From Microbacterium sp. RU1D (lineage in GTDB: Bacteria; Actinomycetota; Actinomycetes; Actinomycetales; Microbacteriaceae): DNA of 64,000 nt. Shown piece after piece: positions 35,859-46,700 of this stretch. The notes under the pieces were generated by a model that worked only from the letters and a program-made list of their open reading frames with translations, was not told where the DNA came from and made no database searches. Positions within the stretch are counted from its first letter, which is position 1, and each line of letters opens with the position of its first letter. Where the stretch lies: NCBI RefSeq assembly GCF_900156435.1, contig NZ_FTPQ01000003.1, positions 248,001-312,000 of the forward strand, given 5' to 3'. The position numbers and the translations under genes were made by a program.

Positions 35859-35962
35859 GGGGTCGGGGTCGGGGTCGGGGTCGGGGACGAGGACGGGGTC
35901 AGGGACGGAGGGCGAGGGTCGGATTCAGGGGTCGGAGACGAGGACGGGGTCAGGGACGGAGG
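35859..35962. repeat. GGGGTC tandem repeat and 26-bp direct repeat in the Tad operon
   Basis: Four tandem GGGGTC hexamers at 35859-35882, then an identical 26-bp unit at 35886-35911 and again at 35937-35962. They fill most of the 183 bp between the T2SSF-type gene and the pilin gene, just upstream of the pilin ribosome site. The G-runs could form a quadruplex in the plus strand. Confidence 0.85.
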
Positions 35963-36024
35963 TCGAGCGTCTGAGGTCGGGACGGGGTCCGGAGCCTGAG
36001 GTCCGTGGCGATCGGACGGATCCG

Positions 36025-36897
36025 TCAGGGCATGACGCCGGAGCGGAGCAGGCCCAGCACGATCGGTGCGACGGCGAGCAGGAGGAACGCGGGCAGTGTG
36101 CACACGCCCAGGGGGATGAGCAGGCGTGTCCCCAGACGCGCCGCCGCCGCACGCCCGTCGGTGCGAGCGCGGTGGCGAGACGCCCAGGCGTCGGCGCGGA
36201 GGAGCTCCGCGGCGGGAACGCCGGCGCGCAGCGCCAGATCGAGGGTCGCGTCGACGGCGTGCGATTCGGATTCGTCGGGGCCGCACGCCCGGCGCGCGAT
36301 CACCTCCCGCGCCCGCTCGGGAGAGGCCCCCGCCGAGAGCGCGACCGCCCAGAGTTCCGCTTCCAGTCCGGGGACCGTCGCGGGCGGACGAGCGGCTCGG
36401 GCCAGTCGCCGTGACCAGATGCGCCCCGCGCCGATCAGGACGACCCCGCCCGCCAGGCACGCGCGGCCGATCGGATCGCCGAGCAGCACGCCTGCGGAGT
36501 CGGCGCCGAGAAGCGCGCCCATGGGTATCCCCGCCGCGGGCAGCCAGCCGAGCAGGCGCGCCGTGGCGAGCGGTTCCGCCATGGCGACGCGCACCTCGGA
36601 TGCCACCTCAGCCGCGTCGCGCAGACCCCCCGCCACGGAACGGAGGGTCTCCGCCAGCGGAGCGCCCGTCTCGACGGCCACGCTGTAGACGGCGGCGATA
36701 TCGCCCCAGGCGCCGCCCGCTGCGGTCAGGACCGTGCCGACATCGCCGCCCCTCTCGGCCGCGACGGCCGCACCTCGCAGTGCGGGATCGCCGCTGGTCG
36801 CGAGATGCCGCCACGCGCGTGCGGGAGAGGCTCCCCCGCCGAGCAGTACGGCGAGCCGCACCACCGTCGCGTAGGGGTCGGCCCGCGAAGCCGTCAC
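36025..36897 (-). CDS. Tad inner-membrane platform protein, probable TadB-TadC fusion
   Basis: 290 aa with two type II secretion F-like modules: residues about 10-155 (GGGASPARAWRHLA to two membrane helices, TadB-like C-terminal half) and about 165-290 (LEAELWAVALSAGASPERA, VDATLDLALRAGVPAAELL, and a final membrane helix, TadC-like). Usual Tad loci carry TadB and TadC as two genes of similar length each, so this looks like a shortened fusion. GTG 36897 overlaps the TadA stop by 4 bp. Confidence 0.72.
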   Translation of the reverse strand: MTASRADPYATVVRLAVLLGGGASPARAWRHLATSGDPALRGAAVAAERGGDVGTVLTAAGGAWGDIAAVYSVAVETGAPLAETLRSVAGGLRDAAEVASEVRVAMAEPLATARLLGWLPAAGIPMGALLGADSAGVLLGDPIGRACLAGGVVLIGAGRIWSRRLARAARPPATVPGLEAELWAVALSAGASPERAREVIARRACGPDESESHAVDATLDLALRAGVPAAELLRADAWASRHRARTDGRAAAARLGTRLLIPLGVCTLPAFLLLAVAPIVLGLLRSGVMP

Positions 36898-37907
36898 GAC
36901 CACTCCTCGGCATCGATCGCGAGTCGGCCGCCGCGCAGTACAGGGCGCCCCCACGCGGCGACGCGGCGCCGACCGCCCGAGCGCTCGACGTGGACCACCG
37001 CACCGACGGCGCTCACCACCTGCCGCGCCGTGGTCACGGCATCCATTCCGGAAAGGGCACCGAGCGCTTCCAGCCGCGTCGCGACGTCGACGAGGCTGCT
37101 CGCATGCAGCGTGCCGGCACCTCCGTCGTGCCCCGTGTTCAGGGCCAAGAGGAGCTCCCGCAGCTCCTCGCCGCGGCACTCACCCAGGATCAGGCGGTCG
37201 GGTCGCATGCGGAGAGCCTCGCGCAGCAGTCGCGCGAGCGGGATCGCGCCCGCTCCCTCGATGTTCGCCTGCCGCGCCTCGAGCGAAACATGATGCGGAT
37301 GACACGGACGCAGTTCGGCGACCTCTTCGATGGTGATGATGCGCTCGCCCACCGGGACGTGGGCCAACAGGGCGGACAGAAGAGTGGTCTTGCCCGCGCC
37401 GGTCGAACCCGTGATGAGCACGTTCACGCGACGACGCACGAAGTCCTCAATGCGCTCGCGCTGACGGGACGACAGCATTCCCGTGCGCGCCAGTGCCGAC
37501 AGGTCGGGAGCCTCCCACCGCGGGACGCGAACGGAGATGCTCGTGCCGCTGGTCGCCACGGGCGCGAGCACCGCGTGCACCCGGATGCCGCGCTCGAGGC
37601 GCACGTCGACGCAGGGCGACGCGTCGTCGAGATGCCGTCCGCCTCGGGCGATGAGCCTCACCGCGAGACGGCGCACCTCGCTCTCGCTCGCCCGCCACGA
37701 CGCCACGCGCTCGATCCCGGCACCCCGGTCGACGAAGAGACCATGCTCGCCGTTGACGAAGAGGTCGGTGACGAGCGGGTCGTCGAGGAACGGGCGCAGG
37801 AACGCCACCGCCGCGTCTTCGTCGACGGCGCGCCGATCCGGATCGCTGTCTGCGATGGGGCGGCGTTCCGCCTCGACGGACGATGCGGGGAGGGCGAGGG
37901 ATGCCAT
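36894..37907 (-). CDS. tadA: TadA/CpaF pilus assembly ATPase
   Basis: 337 aa secretion ATPase that powers Flp pilus assembly. Walker A GSTGAGKTT, the Asp-box IITIEEVAEL, Walker B RLILGECRGEE and His-box NTGHDGGAGTLHASS are all present. First gene of the operon; the CpaE/Ssd-type partner that usually precedes it is absent. ATG 37907 is tentative: ATG 37958 adds 17 residues, and neither has a good ribosome site. Confidence 0.88.
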   Translation of the reverse strand: MASLALPASSVEAERRPIADSDPDRRAVDEDAAVAFLRPFLDDPLVTDLFVNGEHGLFVDRGAGIERVASWRASESEVRRLAVRLIARGGRHLDDASPCVDVRLERGIRVHAVLAPVATSGTSISVRVPRWEAPDLSALARTGMLSSRQRERIEDFVRRRVNVLITGSTGAGKTTLLSALLAHVPVGERIITIEEVAELRPCHPHHVSLEARQANIEGAGAIPLARLLREALRMRPDRLILGECRGEELRELLLALNTGHDGGAGTLHASSLVDVATRLEALGALSGMDAVTTARQVVSAVGAVVHVERSGGRRRVAAWGRPVLRGGRLAIDAEEWS

Positions 37908-38313
37908 GACCACGACGGTAGGGAGAGGGCCGACGCGGCGCCGGGCGCGAACCGGCATCCGTGGACAGCAGTCCGGATCGCACGTGTGGGGAGGAAGGGC
38001 GAAGAGGCCCGGAAAAAGAAGGGGGCGGCATCCCTACAGTGGGGGGCGAGGGATGCCGCCGCGCGCCGGAGGAAAATTGGGGGGCTCCCCCCGACGCGAG
38101 TGCCGGAAGCGATGTTCGGGCGTCTTCAGCGTACGCGCGCCATTGATTCGGGCCAACTCCCACGACCTATTCATCGCGATATATCACCTGTTTCCCGGGC
38201 GACGCCGATGCCAACTATCGGAGGTGGCTCGCGACCGGAGCGCTCGATAGCGTGACCCGGGTAGAACGCCGCGCACCGACGCGGGCGTGACGTGAACGCG
38301 AAGGAGCGCCGCG
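37908..38313. other. Divergent intergenic region between tadA and acsA
   Basis: No gene seen. It contains a perfect 12-bp inverted repeat, GGCGGCATCCCT at 38024-38035 with AGGGATGCCGCC at 38049-38060 (13-nt loop), and a compact GGGGGG-CT-CCCCCC at 38079-38092. Neither is at the end of a visible gene, so they may be leader structures of the tad mRNA or the end of an unannotated RNA. AT-richer DNA at 38141-38185 probably holds the acsA promoter. The acsA ribosome site AAGGAG is at 38301-38306. Confidence 0.5.
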
Positions 38314-40281
<1,968 letters not shown>

Positions 40282-40289
40282 CACCCGCC

Positions 40290-40323
40290 GGCCGGGGATG
40301 CCGCTCTCGCGGCGTCCCCGGCC
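40290..40323 (+). terminator. Terminator hairpin of acsA
   Basis: 15-bp stem (40290-40304 with 40309-40323) with a single wobble position and a 4-nt loop, nine bases after the acsA stop. Confidence 0.7.
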
Positions 40324-40355
40324 TGTCGCGCCGACGCACGTTCCACGATGACGAA

Positions 40356-40388
40356 GGGGCCGCGAACGGTCATCCCGTTCACGGCCCC
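40356..40388 (-). terminator. Terminator hairpin of the RidA gene
   Basis: 14-bp stem (40375-40388 with 40356-40369) with one G-U pair when read on the minus strand, followed by TTCGTC. Faces the acsA terminator, separating the convergent units. Confidence 0.7.
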
Positions 40389-40403
40389 CTCGCGTCCACG
40401 TCG

Positions 40404-40871
40404 TCAGGCGACGGTGAAGACCACCTCGACCTCGACCGGGCTGTCCAGGGGCAGCACCGGCACGCCGACCGCCGATCGCGCGTGCGCGCCGGCCTCGCCG
40501 AACACCTCGCCGAGGAATTCGCTCGCGCCGTTGATGACACCCGGCTGCCCGGTGAAGTCGGGGACGGATGCCACGAACCCGGTCAGCTTGAGCACACCGG
40601 TGAGGTTGTCGACGCCGCCGACGAGGGCCGCCGCGGCCGCGATCGCGTTCAGCGCGCACTGACGCGCGTAGCCCTTGGCATCCGTCTGGGTCACCAGACC
40701 CTCGGACTCGCCGACCTTGCCGGTCGCGGGGAGCACCCCCTGCACCATCGGCAGCTGCCCCGAGGTGTACACGAGGTCGCCGTGGCGCTTCGCAGGGATG
40801 TACGACGCCACCGGCGGGACGACCGCGGGGACCTCGACGCCGAGGGCGGCCAGGCGCTCGGAGACGCTCAC
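40404..40871 (-). CDS. RidA-family protein (YjgF-like, long subgroup)
   Basis: 155 aa, longer than classical RidA (about 130), matching the subgroup that starts ERLAALGVEVP and PPVASYIPA. GDLVYTSGQLPM is the family core. Classical RidA enzymes deaminate reactive enamines from PLP enzymes; the role of this subgroup is less sure. GTG 40871 overlaps the upstream small gene by 4 bp. Confidence 0.88.
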   Translation of the reverse strand: MSVSERLAALGVEVPAVVPPVASYIPAKRHGDLVYTSGQLPMVQGVLPATGKVGESEGLVTQTDAKGYARQCALNAIAAAAALVGGVDNLTGVLKLTGFVASVPDFTGQPGVINGASEFLGEVFGEAGAHARSAVGVPVLPLDSPVEVEVVFTVA

Positions 40872-41086
40872 TGCTGGCCCTCGAACTGCTTGGCGGCGGT
40901 CTCGGCGGCACCCAGGCCGGCGTTCGCGGCGCCTCCGCCGGTAGGACGCTTGAAGTACGCGACGAGTCCGCCCTCGGGACCGGTCACCACCTGCACGAGC
41001 TCCCACCCCTGCTTGCCCCAGTTGTTGAGGATCGCGGCGGTGTTGTGGATCAGCAGCGGCGTGGTGAGGTATTCCCACGTGGTCAT
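40868..41086 (-). CDS. DUF4177-like small protein
   Basis: 72 aa. WEYLTTPLLIHNTAAILNNWGKQGWELVQVV is the short beta-alpha-beta core of DUF4177-type proteins, followed by GGLVAYFKRP and an Ala/Gly-rich tail. Coupled to the RidA gene by a GTGA overlap, an arrangement that suggests a shared role. Function unknown. Confidence 0.8.
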   Translation of the reverse strand: MTTWEYLTTPLLIHNTAAILNNWGKQGWELVQVVTGPEGGLVAYFKRPTGGGAANAGLGAAETAAKQFEGQQ

Positions 41087-41190
41087 TCGGAGCTCCCGGC
41101 GGTGGGTCGGCGCGCGTGGATCTCGCGCGCGGGGACGGATACGTACGCGCGCGAGCGCACGCCTTCGAGGCATCGCCCAGCAACGTCGCT

Positions 41191-41196
41191 TAGCAT
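41191..41196 (+). promoter_or_regulatory. Leaderless-type -10 box of the PBP gene
   Basis: TAGCAT seven bases before ATG 41204; no ribosome site is seen between them. Confidence 0.45.
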
Positions 41197-41203
41197 CAAC
41201 CCT

Positions 41204-43906
41204 ATGCCCGAGAACAAACGAACGGCTAGCGGCGCCCTCGGCGGCATCGTCGGCCTCGTCGGCCTGAGCGCGGTCGCCGGACTCCTGGTCACCGCCGCCG
41301 TGACGCCGGCCATCGCCGTCTCCGGCGCCGCGGCCTCCAGCGCCATCACGATCTTCGACAAGATGCCGAGCTACCTGCAGCCCGACGAGCTCATGCAGCC
41401 GACGACGCTGATAGCCGGCGACCAGGTGCTGGCGAAGTTCTTCGACCAGAACCGCTCACCCGTCACGTTCGACCAGGTCTCTCCGGTCATGTACGACGCC
41501 GTGCTGTCGTCGGAGGACCCCCGCTACTACCAGCACGGTGGCGTCGACCTCATCGGAACGGCGCGCGCCCTGCTCAGCAACGCCTCGGGCGGCGAGACCC
41601 AGGGTGGATCCTCGATCAGCCAGCAGTACGTGAAGAACGTGCTCGTCCAGCGCTGCGAGCGCGACGCGAAGGCCGTCGAGGCGACCGACACGCAGCCGGC
41701 CATGACACGCGACGAGGCGCTGCAGAAGTGCGCCCTCGAGGCGATCCAGTCCGACGGCGCCGCGGGCTACCAGCGCAAGCTCCAGGAGATGCGCTACGCC
41801 GTGCAGCTCGAGAAGGAGTACACGAAGGACCAGATCCTCCTCGGCTACCTCAACATCGCCAACTTCGGTGGCGTCACGTACGGCATCGACGCCGCGGCGA
41901 AGCGCTACTTCAACGTCCCCGCCTCGCAGCTGAACGTCGGGCAGGCCGCGGTGCTGGCGGGAATGGTGCAGAACCCCAACCGCTTCCGCATCGACATCCC
42001 CGAGGGCTCGATCAACGACGGCACGACCGCGTGGAACAAGGCGCCCGACGGCTCGATCGACGACGTCGACCAGGGGACCATCCAGGCGCTGTACACGCTG
42101 CGCGACAACGGCGAGATCACGCAGGAGCAGCTCGTCAACGCCGCCGACGGCTACAGCGAGACGAAGGGCCGCCAGCTCTACGTGCTCAGCCGCATGGAGG
42201 CTGACGGCAAGATCACGCACGAACAGTACGTGCAGTTCGCGATCGAGCCGATCAGCCCGTCGATCACCTCGACCGACCAGGGCTGCGCCGCTTCCGCCGC
42301 TCCGTATTTCTGCCAGTACGTCGTCTCGACGATCCTGAACGACCCCGCCTTCGGCGAAGAGACCGACGACCGCGTGCGAGCGCTGCGCCAGGACGGTCTG
42401 ACCATCCAGACCACGCTGGACTGGCGTGTTCAGGATGCCGCGCAGAATGCCATGAGCGAGTACGCGCCCCAGAGCTACGACGGCATCAAGTTCGGCTCGA
42501 CCGCGGTGAATCTGGAAGCCAAGACCGGCCGGGTTCTCGCCATCGCGCAGAACACGAAGTTCACGCAGGACGCCTCGCTCGCTCAATCGGATCCCACCTA
42601 CAACTCGGTGGTGTTCGCCGGTGACATCAACAACGGCGGCTCGATCGGGTTCAGCGCCGGGTCGACGTTCAAGCTGTTCACCCTCGTCGACTGGCTCGAG
42701 AAGGGGCACTCCCTCAACGAAACGTTGAACGGCACGCTGGGGCCGGTTCCGAATATGACGAACTCCTGCACAGGGAACTACGTCAACCCCAATAAAAAAG
42801 ACGTCATCAACAACTTCGCCAATGACCGCGGTTACGTCGGCACGCCTCTGCGGTTCACGAGGGACTCGTTGAACACCGGATACCTGCAGATGGCATCGGA
42901 ACTCGACCTTTGCGACATCGCCAAGACCGCGGCGAAGCTCGGTGTCACTCGCGGCGACGGGACGCCCATCGAAATGAAGTTCCCGAACAACGTCATCGGT
43001 GACGACAACGTCTCGCCCATCGCGATGGCCGCCGCGTACGCCACGGTCGCCAACGGCGGAACCCTCTGCCAGCCGAAGGTCATCGACAAGGTCACCGCCA
43101 GCGACGGTTCCGAGCGGGCGATCCCCGAGCGCACCTGTTCCGCCGCGCTCACGCCCGAGATCGCCGCGACCGCCGCTTACGCCCTGCAGGGCGTCATGTC
43201 CAGTGGAGGAACGGGCGCCCGCGCGAACCCCGGCGACGGCACTCCCATGGCGGGCAAGACCGGGACGCACGAGGGCCACGAGACCTGGATGATCGAGTCC
43301 TCGACCAACACCACGACGGCCGTCTGGGTTGGGAACTACACCGGAACGGTCGACTTGTTCCGCAAGTACTACAACGGTCTGCAGCTCGCCGACATCCGGT
43401 ACCCGTTGGCTCGCGACATTCAGAGCGCATCGAACGAGTTCTACGGAGGCGACCGCTTCCCGGATCCGGCCTCGGATCTGCTGCGCACGAAGCAGGCCGA
43501 CCTGCCGAACGTCGTCGGGCAGACGATCGACAGCGCGCGCTCCACCCTCCAGAACGCCGGCTTCCGCGTCTCGGTGGGCGACCCGATCGATTCCGAGCTG
43601 GGCAACGACCGCGTCGCGGCGCAGAACCCCGGCGGCGGCTCGGCGGCCGTGGGTTCCGTCATCACCCTGAGCCCTGGTAACGGGCAGGGCGGCACGGTTC
43701 CCGACGTCGCTGGCCAGCCGGTCAGCTCGGCTCGCGCGGCCATGCTGTCGGCGGGTTACGGCACCGTCTCCATCGGTGGGTGCTCCAAGGACGAGAAGGC
43801 TCCCGCCGAGGGGCAGGTCGTCTCGACCAACCCGCCCGGCGGCACCTCGGCGCCCAAGAGCACCAACATCGCGCTGACCATCATCGCGAAGGACTGCCCC
43901 TCGTGA
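41204..43906 (+). CDS. Class A penicillin-binding protein with two PASTA domains
   Basis: 900 aa bifunctional peptidoglycan synthase. One N-terminal membrane segment (about 10-45); GT51 transglycosylase with catalytic Glu in SSEDPRYYQHGG and GGSSISQQYVKN; transpeptidase with S487 in the STFK motif, SLN in RDSLNTGYLQ and K685 in GKTGTHEG. Two PASTA domains follow (about 765-830 and 832-898: LPNVVGQTIDSAR, VPDVAGQPVSSAR), which bind muropeptides. It resembles PonA-type PBPs of actinobacteria. Its stop overlaps the metallophosphoesterase start. Confidence 0.94.
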   Translation: MPENKRTASGALGGIVGLVGLSAVAGLLVTAAVTPAIAVSGAAASSAITIFDKMPSYLQPDELMQPTTLIAGDQVLAKFFDQNRSPVTFDQVSPVMYDAVLSSEDPRYYQHGGVDLIGTARALLSNASGGETQGGSSISQQYVKNVLVQRCERDAKAVEATDTQPAMTRDEALQKCALEAIQSDGAAGYQRKLQEMRYAVQLEKEYTKDQILLGYLNIANFGGVTYGIDAAAKRYFNVPASQLNVGQAAVLAGMVQNPNRFRIDIPEGSINDGTTAWNKAPDGSIDDVDQGTIQALYTLRDNGEITQEQLVNAADGYSETKGRQLYVLSRMEADGKITHEQYVQFAIEPISPSITSTDQGCAASAAPYFCQYVVSTILNDPAFGEETDDRVRALRQDGLTIQTTLDWRVQDAAQNAMSEYAPQSYDGIKFGSTAVNLEAKTGRVLAIAQNTKFTQDASLAQSDPTYNSVVFAGDINNGGSIGFSAGSTFKLFTLVDWLEKGHSLNETLNGTLGPVPNMTNSCTGNYVNPNKKDVINNFANDRGYVGTPLRFTRDSLNTGYLQMASELDLCDIAKTAAKLGVTRGDGTPIEMKFPNNVIGDDNVSPIAMAAAYATVANGGTLCQPKVIDKVTASDGSERAIPERTCSAALTPEIAATAAYALQGVMSSGGTGARANPGDGTPMAGKTGTHEGHETWMIESSTNTTTAVWVGNYTGTVDLFRKYYNGLQLADIRYPLARDIQSASNEFYGGDRFPDPASDLLRTKQADLPNVVGQTIDSARSTLQNAGFRVSVGDPIDSELGNDRVAAQNPGGGSAAVGSVITLSPGNGQGGTVPDVAGQPVSSARAAMLSAGYGTVSIGGCSKDEKAPAEGQVVSTNPPGGTSAPKSTNIALTIIAKDCPS

Positions 43907-44826
43907 CCGGTCCCCTGGTGAAGGCCGCCCTCGCGCCCCTCGGGGTCGCGGGGGCGGCCGCCGTCGGGGCGGCCGTTTGGGGAATGGGCGTCGAGCGCTA
44001 CCTCTTCACCGTGCGCTACCACGCCGTTCGCGTGCTCCCCAAGGGGGCGGAGCCCATTCGCATCCTGCATGTCTCCGACGCGCACATGGCGCCGTGGCAG
44101 CACCGCAAGCAGGAGTGGATGGCCAGACTGGCCGAGCTCTCGCCCGATCTCGTCGTCAACACCGGCGACAACCTGGGCCATCGCGACGGCCTCACCGGAA
44201 TCCGTGCCGCCTTCGCTCCCCTGCGCGGCGTCCCGGGCCTCGTCGTCCACGGCTCGAACGACTTTCAGGAGCCGGCTCCCCGCAACCCGTTGCGCTACTT
44301 CCTGGGCCCCTCCGGCAACCTCCCCGCGCACAAGCACCTCGACGTCGATGCGCTCGACCGGTTCTTCACCGACGACCTCGGGTGGAGCGTGCTCGACGAC
44401 ACGGCGGTGTCGCTGGAGGTGAAGGGGCTCCGTCTCACGGCGTTCGGCGTGAACGACGCCCACCGCAACTGGGACAAGCCCGACCTCATCCCCCCGGTCC
44501 TCGAGTCCCTGCCGGATGCCGACCTCACTCTCGGCGTCATGCACGCGCCCTACCGCCGAACCCTCGACACCTTCGTCGGCCTCGGCGCCGACGTGCTGCT
44601 GGCCGGCCATACGCACGGCGGGCAAGTGCGCGTGCCGTTCAGCGGGAAGGCGCTCGTGTCGAACTGCGACCTCCCGCTCGACCAGGCGCGCGGTCTGAGC
44701 GCGTGGGCAGCGGAGGGTCGTTCCGTGCCGCTGAACGTCAGCGCGGGACTCGGACACTCGATCTACGCGCCGGTGCGTTTCGCCTGTCGCCCGGAGGCGA
44801 GCCTGCTCACGCTTCTCCCGCGCTAA
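43903..44826 (+). CDS. Membrane-anchored metallophosphoesterase
   Basis: 307 aa. An N-terminal hydrophobic segment then a calcineurin-like domain: HVSDAHM (first metal Asp and His), VNTGDNLG, HGSND, GVMHAP and GHTHGGQV. YkuE/YaeI-like proteins of this type act on phosphodiesters such as lipid phosphates. GTG 43903 overlaps the PBP stop by 4 bp, a conserved-looking PBP-phosphoesterase pair that suggests an envelope role. Confidence 0.88.
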   Translation: MTGPLVKAALAPLGVAGAAAVGAAVWGMGVERYLFTVRYHAVRVLPKGAEPIRILHVSDAHMAPWQHRKQEWMARLAELSPDLVVNTGDNLGHRDGLTGIRAAFAPLRGVPGLVVHGSNDFQEPAPRNPLRYFLGPSGNLPAHKHLDVDALDRFFTDDLGWSVLDDTAVSLEVKGLRLTAFGVNDAHRNWDKPDLIPPVLESLPDADLTLGVMHAPYRRTLDTFVGLGADVLLAGHTHGGQVRVPFSGKALVSNCDLPLDQARGLSAWAAEGRSVPLNVSAGLGHSIYAPVRFACRPEASLLTLLPR

Positions 44827-44843
44827 CCGCTCCTCCCCACCGC

Positions 44844-44881
44844 GAGAAGGGATCGATCCATCCACGGATCGGTCCCTTCTC
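44844..44881 (+). terminator. Terminator hairpin after the metallophosphoesterase gene
   Basis: 16-bp stem (44844-44859 with 44866-44881), one U-G pair, 6-nt loop. Eighteen bases after the stop, ending the PBP-phosphoesterase operon. Confidence 0.75.
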
Positions 44882-44940
44882 CGCATGCGCCGGCAGGCGG
44901 ATGACCGACGATCGAACTCCTCGATCGAAGGGAACCACTC

Positions 44941-46431
44941 ATGCACCATCCTCCTCCACCGACACGTCGCATCCCCGCGGCCCTCGTCCTCCTCACGGTC
45001 CTCGTCGGCACCCTCGTCGCCGCACCCGCGGCTCAGGCCGCCGATCGCGGCACGGGCTTCGGGACGTGGGCACCCCTCTCGCGCACCGGATGGCACGGGT
45101 CCATGCGGGTGGGCGACACCCACACGTACTGCATCCACCCGGGTCTTCCCGTAGCGACCGACGCGACGACCGATCACGGCACCTCCAGCGACGTGAACGG
45201 ACTCACCCCGCAGCAGCTCGTGTCGATCAACCATCTGGTGACCACGTACGGGCAGACCGACGACCCTGTGCAGGCCGCGAGCGTCGCGTGGGCCGTCAAA
45301 GCCATCGTCGACCGTCCGACCACGCTGCACTCCTGGGGATATGAGGGCGACGATCTCGCCGGGGCGATCGACTACATCATGCGGCGCGCCAGCCCAGAGA
45401 ACAGCCGCGCGATCCAGGAGCGGACGGCGCAATATCTCGCCGAGGCCGAGGCCGTTCAGGTTCCGCGGATCGGTGGTTCCCTCGCTCTCACGACGGACGC
45501 CGACGACCCCACGCACGGCAGCGTGAGCGTCGATGTCGACCCCGACGCGACCGGAACGCTCCAGCTCGAGAACGCGATCTTCACCGACACCGGAACGACC
45601 GCTCGCGAGAACGTCCACGTCGGCGACACGTACGCGATCACGGCTCCCGCGTCGGCATCCGACGATGGCCGTCCGTACGTCGTGCACGTCACGGGGTCGT
45701 TCGCGGTTCACGCGGCCGCCGTTCGCCTGTTCACGACCCCCGGACAGCAGGAGAGCGCCGGTCCCGCCGAGCCCACGCGGTTCGAGCTGTCGACACAGGA
45801 TGCCACGCCCCGGCCCGTGCGGTTCTCCCCACGCATCGAGACCACAGCGCGCATCGCGGCGGGACGGTTCATCGACGAGGTGACGGTCTCGCCGCAGGAC
45901 GGCGTCTGGCCGCGCCGCAGCGACGGGTCGTTCGTCTCGGTCACCGCGACTGCGGACGTCTATCGCACGGGGGCGTGGCCGGCCGAAGCCGACGAGGTCC
46001 CAGGGAATCTCACACCCCTCGCCCACCTGAGCCTCACCACCGACCCCTCCGTCGGGGCCGGAACCTACACGGTGCAGAGTCCCGAGCTCCCCGGGCCGGG
46101 CGTCTACACCGCCGTCTGGCGCATCGAGCGCGACGCCCAGGAGTCGGCCACCGCGCCGCACCTGCCCGTCGGGTATCGGTGGACGGAGCGATTCGCGTCG
46201 CCCTCGCAGACGGAGCAGGTGGCTCCGCCCGCACCGACGGCGACGCCCGTTCCGGCACCCCCGCCGGCCGCCGGCGCGCCGGTGCCTCCGCCGGCCGCGA
46301 TCGCGTCCCTGGCGGCAACCGGCTCCTCCGCGGCGGCGGTCCCGGCCCTGGCGGGAACGGCGATGACGGTCGCCGGGCTCGGCGCGGTGCTGTGGGCGGT
46401 CGCGCGCCGTCGTCGAACTCTGCGCATCTGA
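44941..46431 (+). CDS. Surface protein with LAATG sortase signal
   Basis: 496 aa. Signal peptide (about 1-34, cut near AAQAA). The N-terminal part has DTHTYCIHPGLP and VAWAVKAIVD, reminiscent of thioester/adhesin-type domains of Gram-positive surface proteins, but I cannot confirm an internal thioester. A beta-rich middle, then a Pro/Ala-rich spacer (PAPTATPVPAPPPAAGAPVP), and a C-terminal LAATG (near 459), hydrophobic helix and RRRRTLRI tail. LAxTG is the class E sortase motif of high-GC Gram-positives. No sortase gene is in the window. Confidence 0.82.
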   Translation: MHHPPPPTRRIPAALVLLTVLVGTLVAAPAAQAADRGTGFGTWAPLSRTGWHGSMRVGDTHTYCIHPGLPVATDATTDHGTSSDVNGLTPQQLVSINHLVTTYGQTDDPVQAASVAWAVKAIVDRPTTLHSWGYEGDDLAGAIDYIMRRASPENSRAIQERTAQYLAEAEAVQVPRIGGSLALTTDADDPTHGSVSVDVDPDATGTLQLENAIFTDTGTTARENVHVGDTYAITAPASASDDGRPYVVHVTGSFAVHAAAVRLFTTPGQQESAGPAEPTRFELSTQDATPRPVRFSPRIETTARIAAGRFIDEVTVSPQDGVWPRRSDGSFVSVTATADVYRTGAWPAEADEVPGNLTPLAHLSLTTDPSVGAGTYTVQSPELPGPGVYTAVWRIERDAQESATAPHLPVGYRWTERFASPSQTEQVAPPAPTATPVPAPPPAAGAPVPPPAAIASLAATGSSAAAVPALAGTAMTVAGLGAVLWAVARRRRTLRI

Positions 46432-46575
46432 CGCCCCCGGGTGGCGGCCCGCCCATGACGGGCCGCCGCCCGCCCCGGGACGCCCGATCGAGCCCGTGAG
46501 CACGGCGGCGGCGCGCCCGGTGTCTCGCGTGGTTCGGAGCATGGCCCGCGGCAGGGTAGACTTTTCAAGTTGCAA

Positions 46576-46652
46576 CGGGGTGTGGCGCAGCTTGGTAGCG
46601 CGCGTCGTTCGGGACGACGAGGCCGCAGGTTCAAATCCTGTCACCCCGACCA
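46576..46652 (+). tRNA. tRNA-Pro(CGG)
   Basis: 77 nt including encoded CCA: acceptor CGGGGTG/CACCCCG, anticodon stem CGTCG/CGACG with loop TTCGGGA (anticodon CGG, reads CCG), T arm CAGG-TTCAAAT-CCTG. A -10-like TAGACT lies 13 bp upstream. Confidence 0.95.
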
Positions 46653-46663
46653 TCGCATCATCG

Positions 46664-46700
46664 AGAAGGGCTTCCGCTCAGCGGGGGCCCTTCTTCTTTT
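46664..46700 (+). terminator. Intrinsic terminator of tRNA-Pro
   Basis: AGAAGGGC (46664-46671) pairs with GCCCTTCT (46687-46694), with an inner CCGC/GCGG stem, followed by TCTTTT. Begins 11 bases after the tRNA. Confidence 0.85.

Noticed and set aside
35859-35962. CRISPR or iteron-type origin
   Set aside because: Direct repeats are too few, there are no spacers, and no rep or cas gene is nearby.
46576-46652. tRNA-Pro as an integration site for an island
   Set aside because: I found no second copy of the tRNA 3' end nearby and no integrase; both flanks are chromosomal-looking genes.
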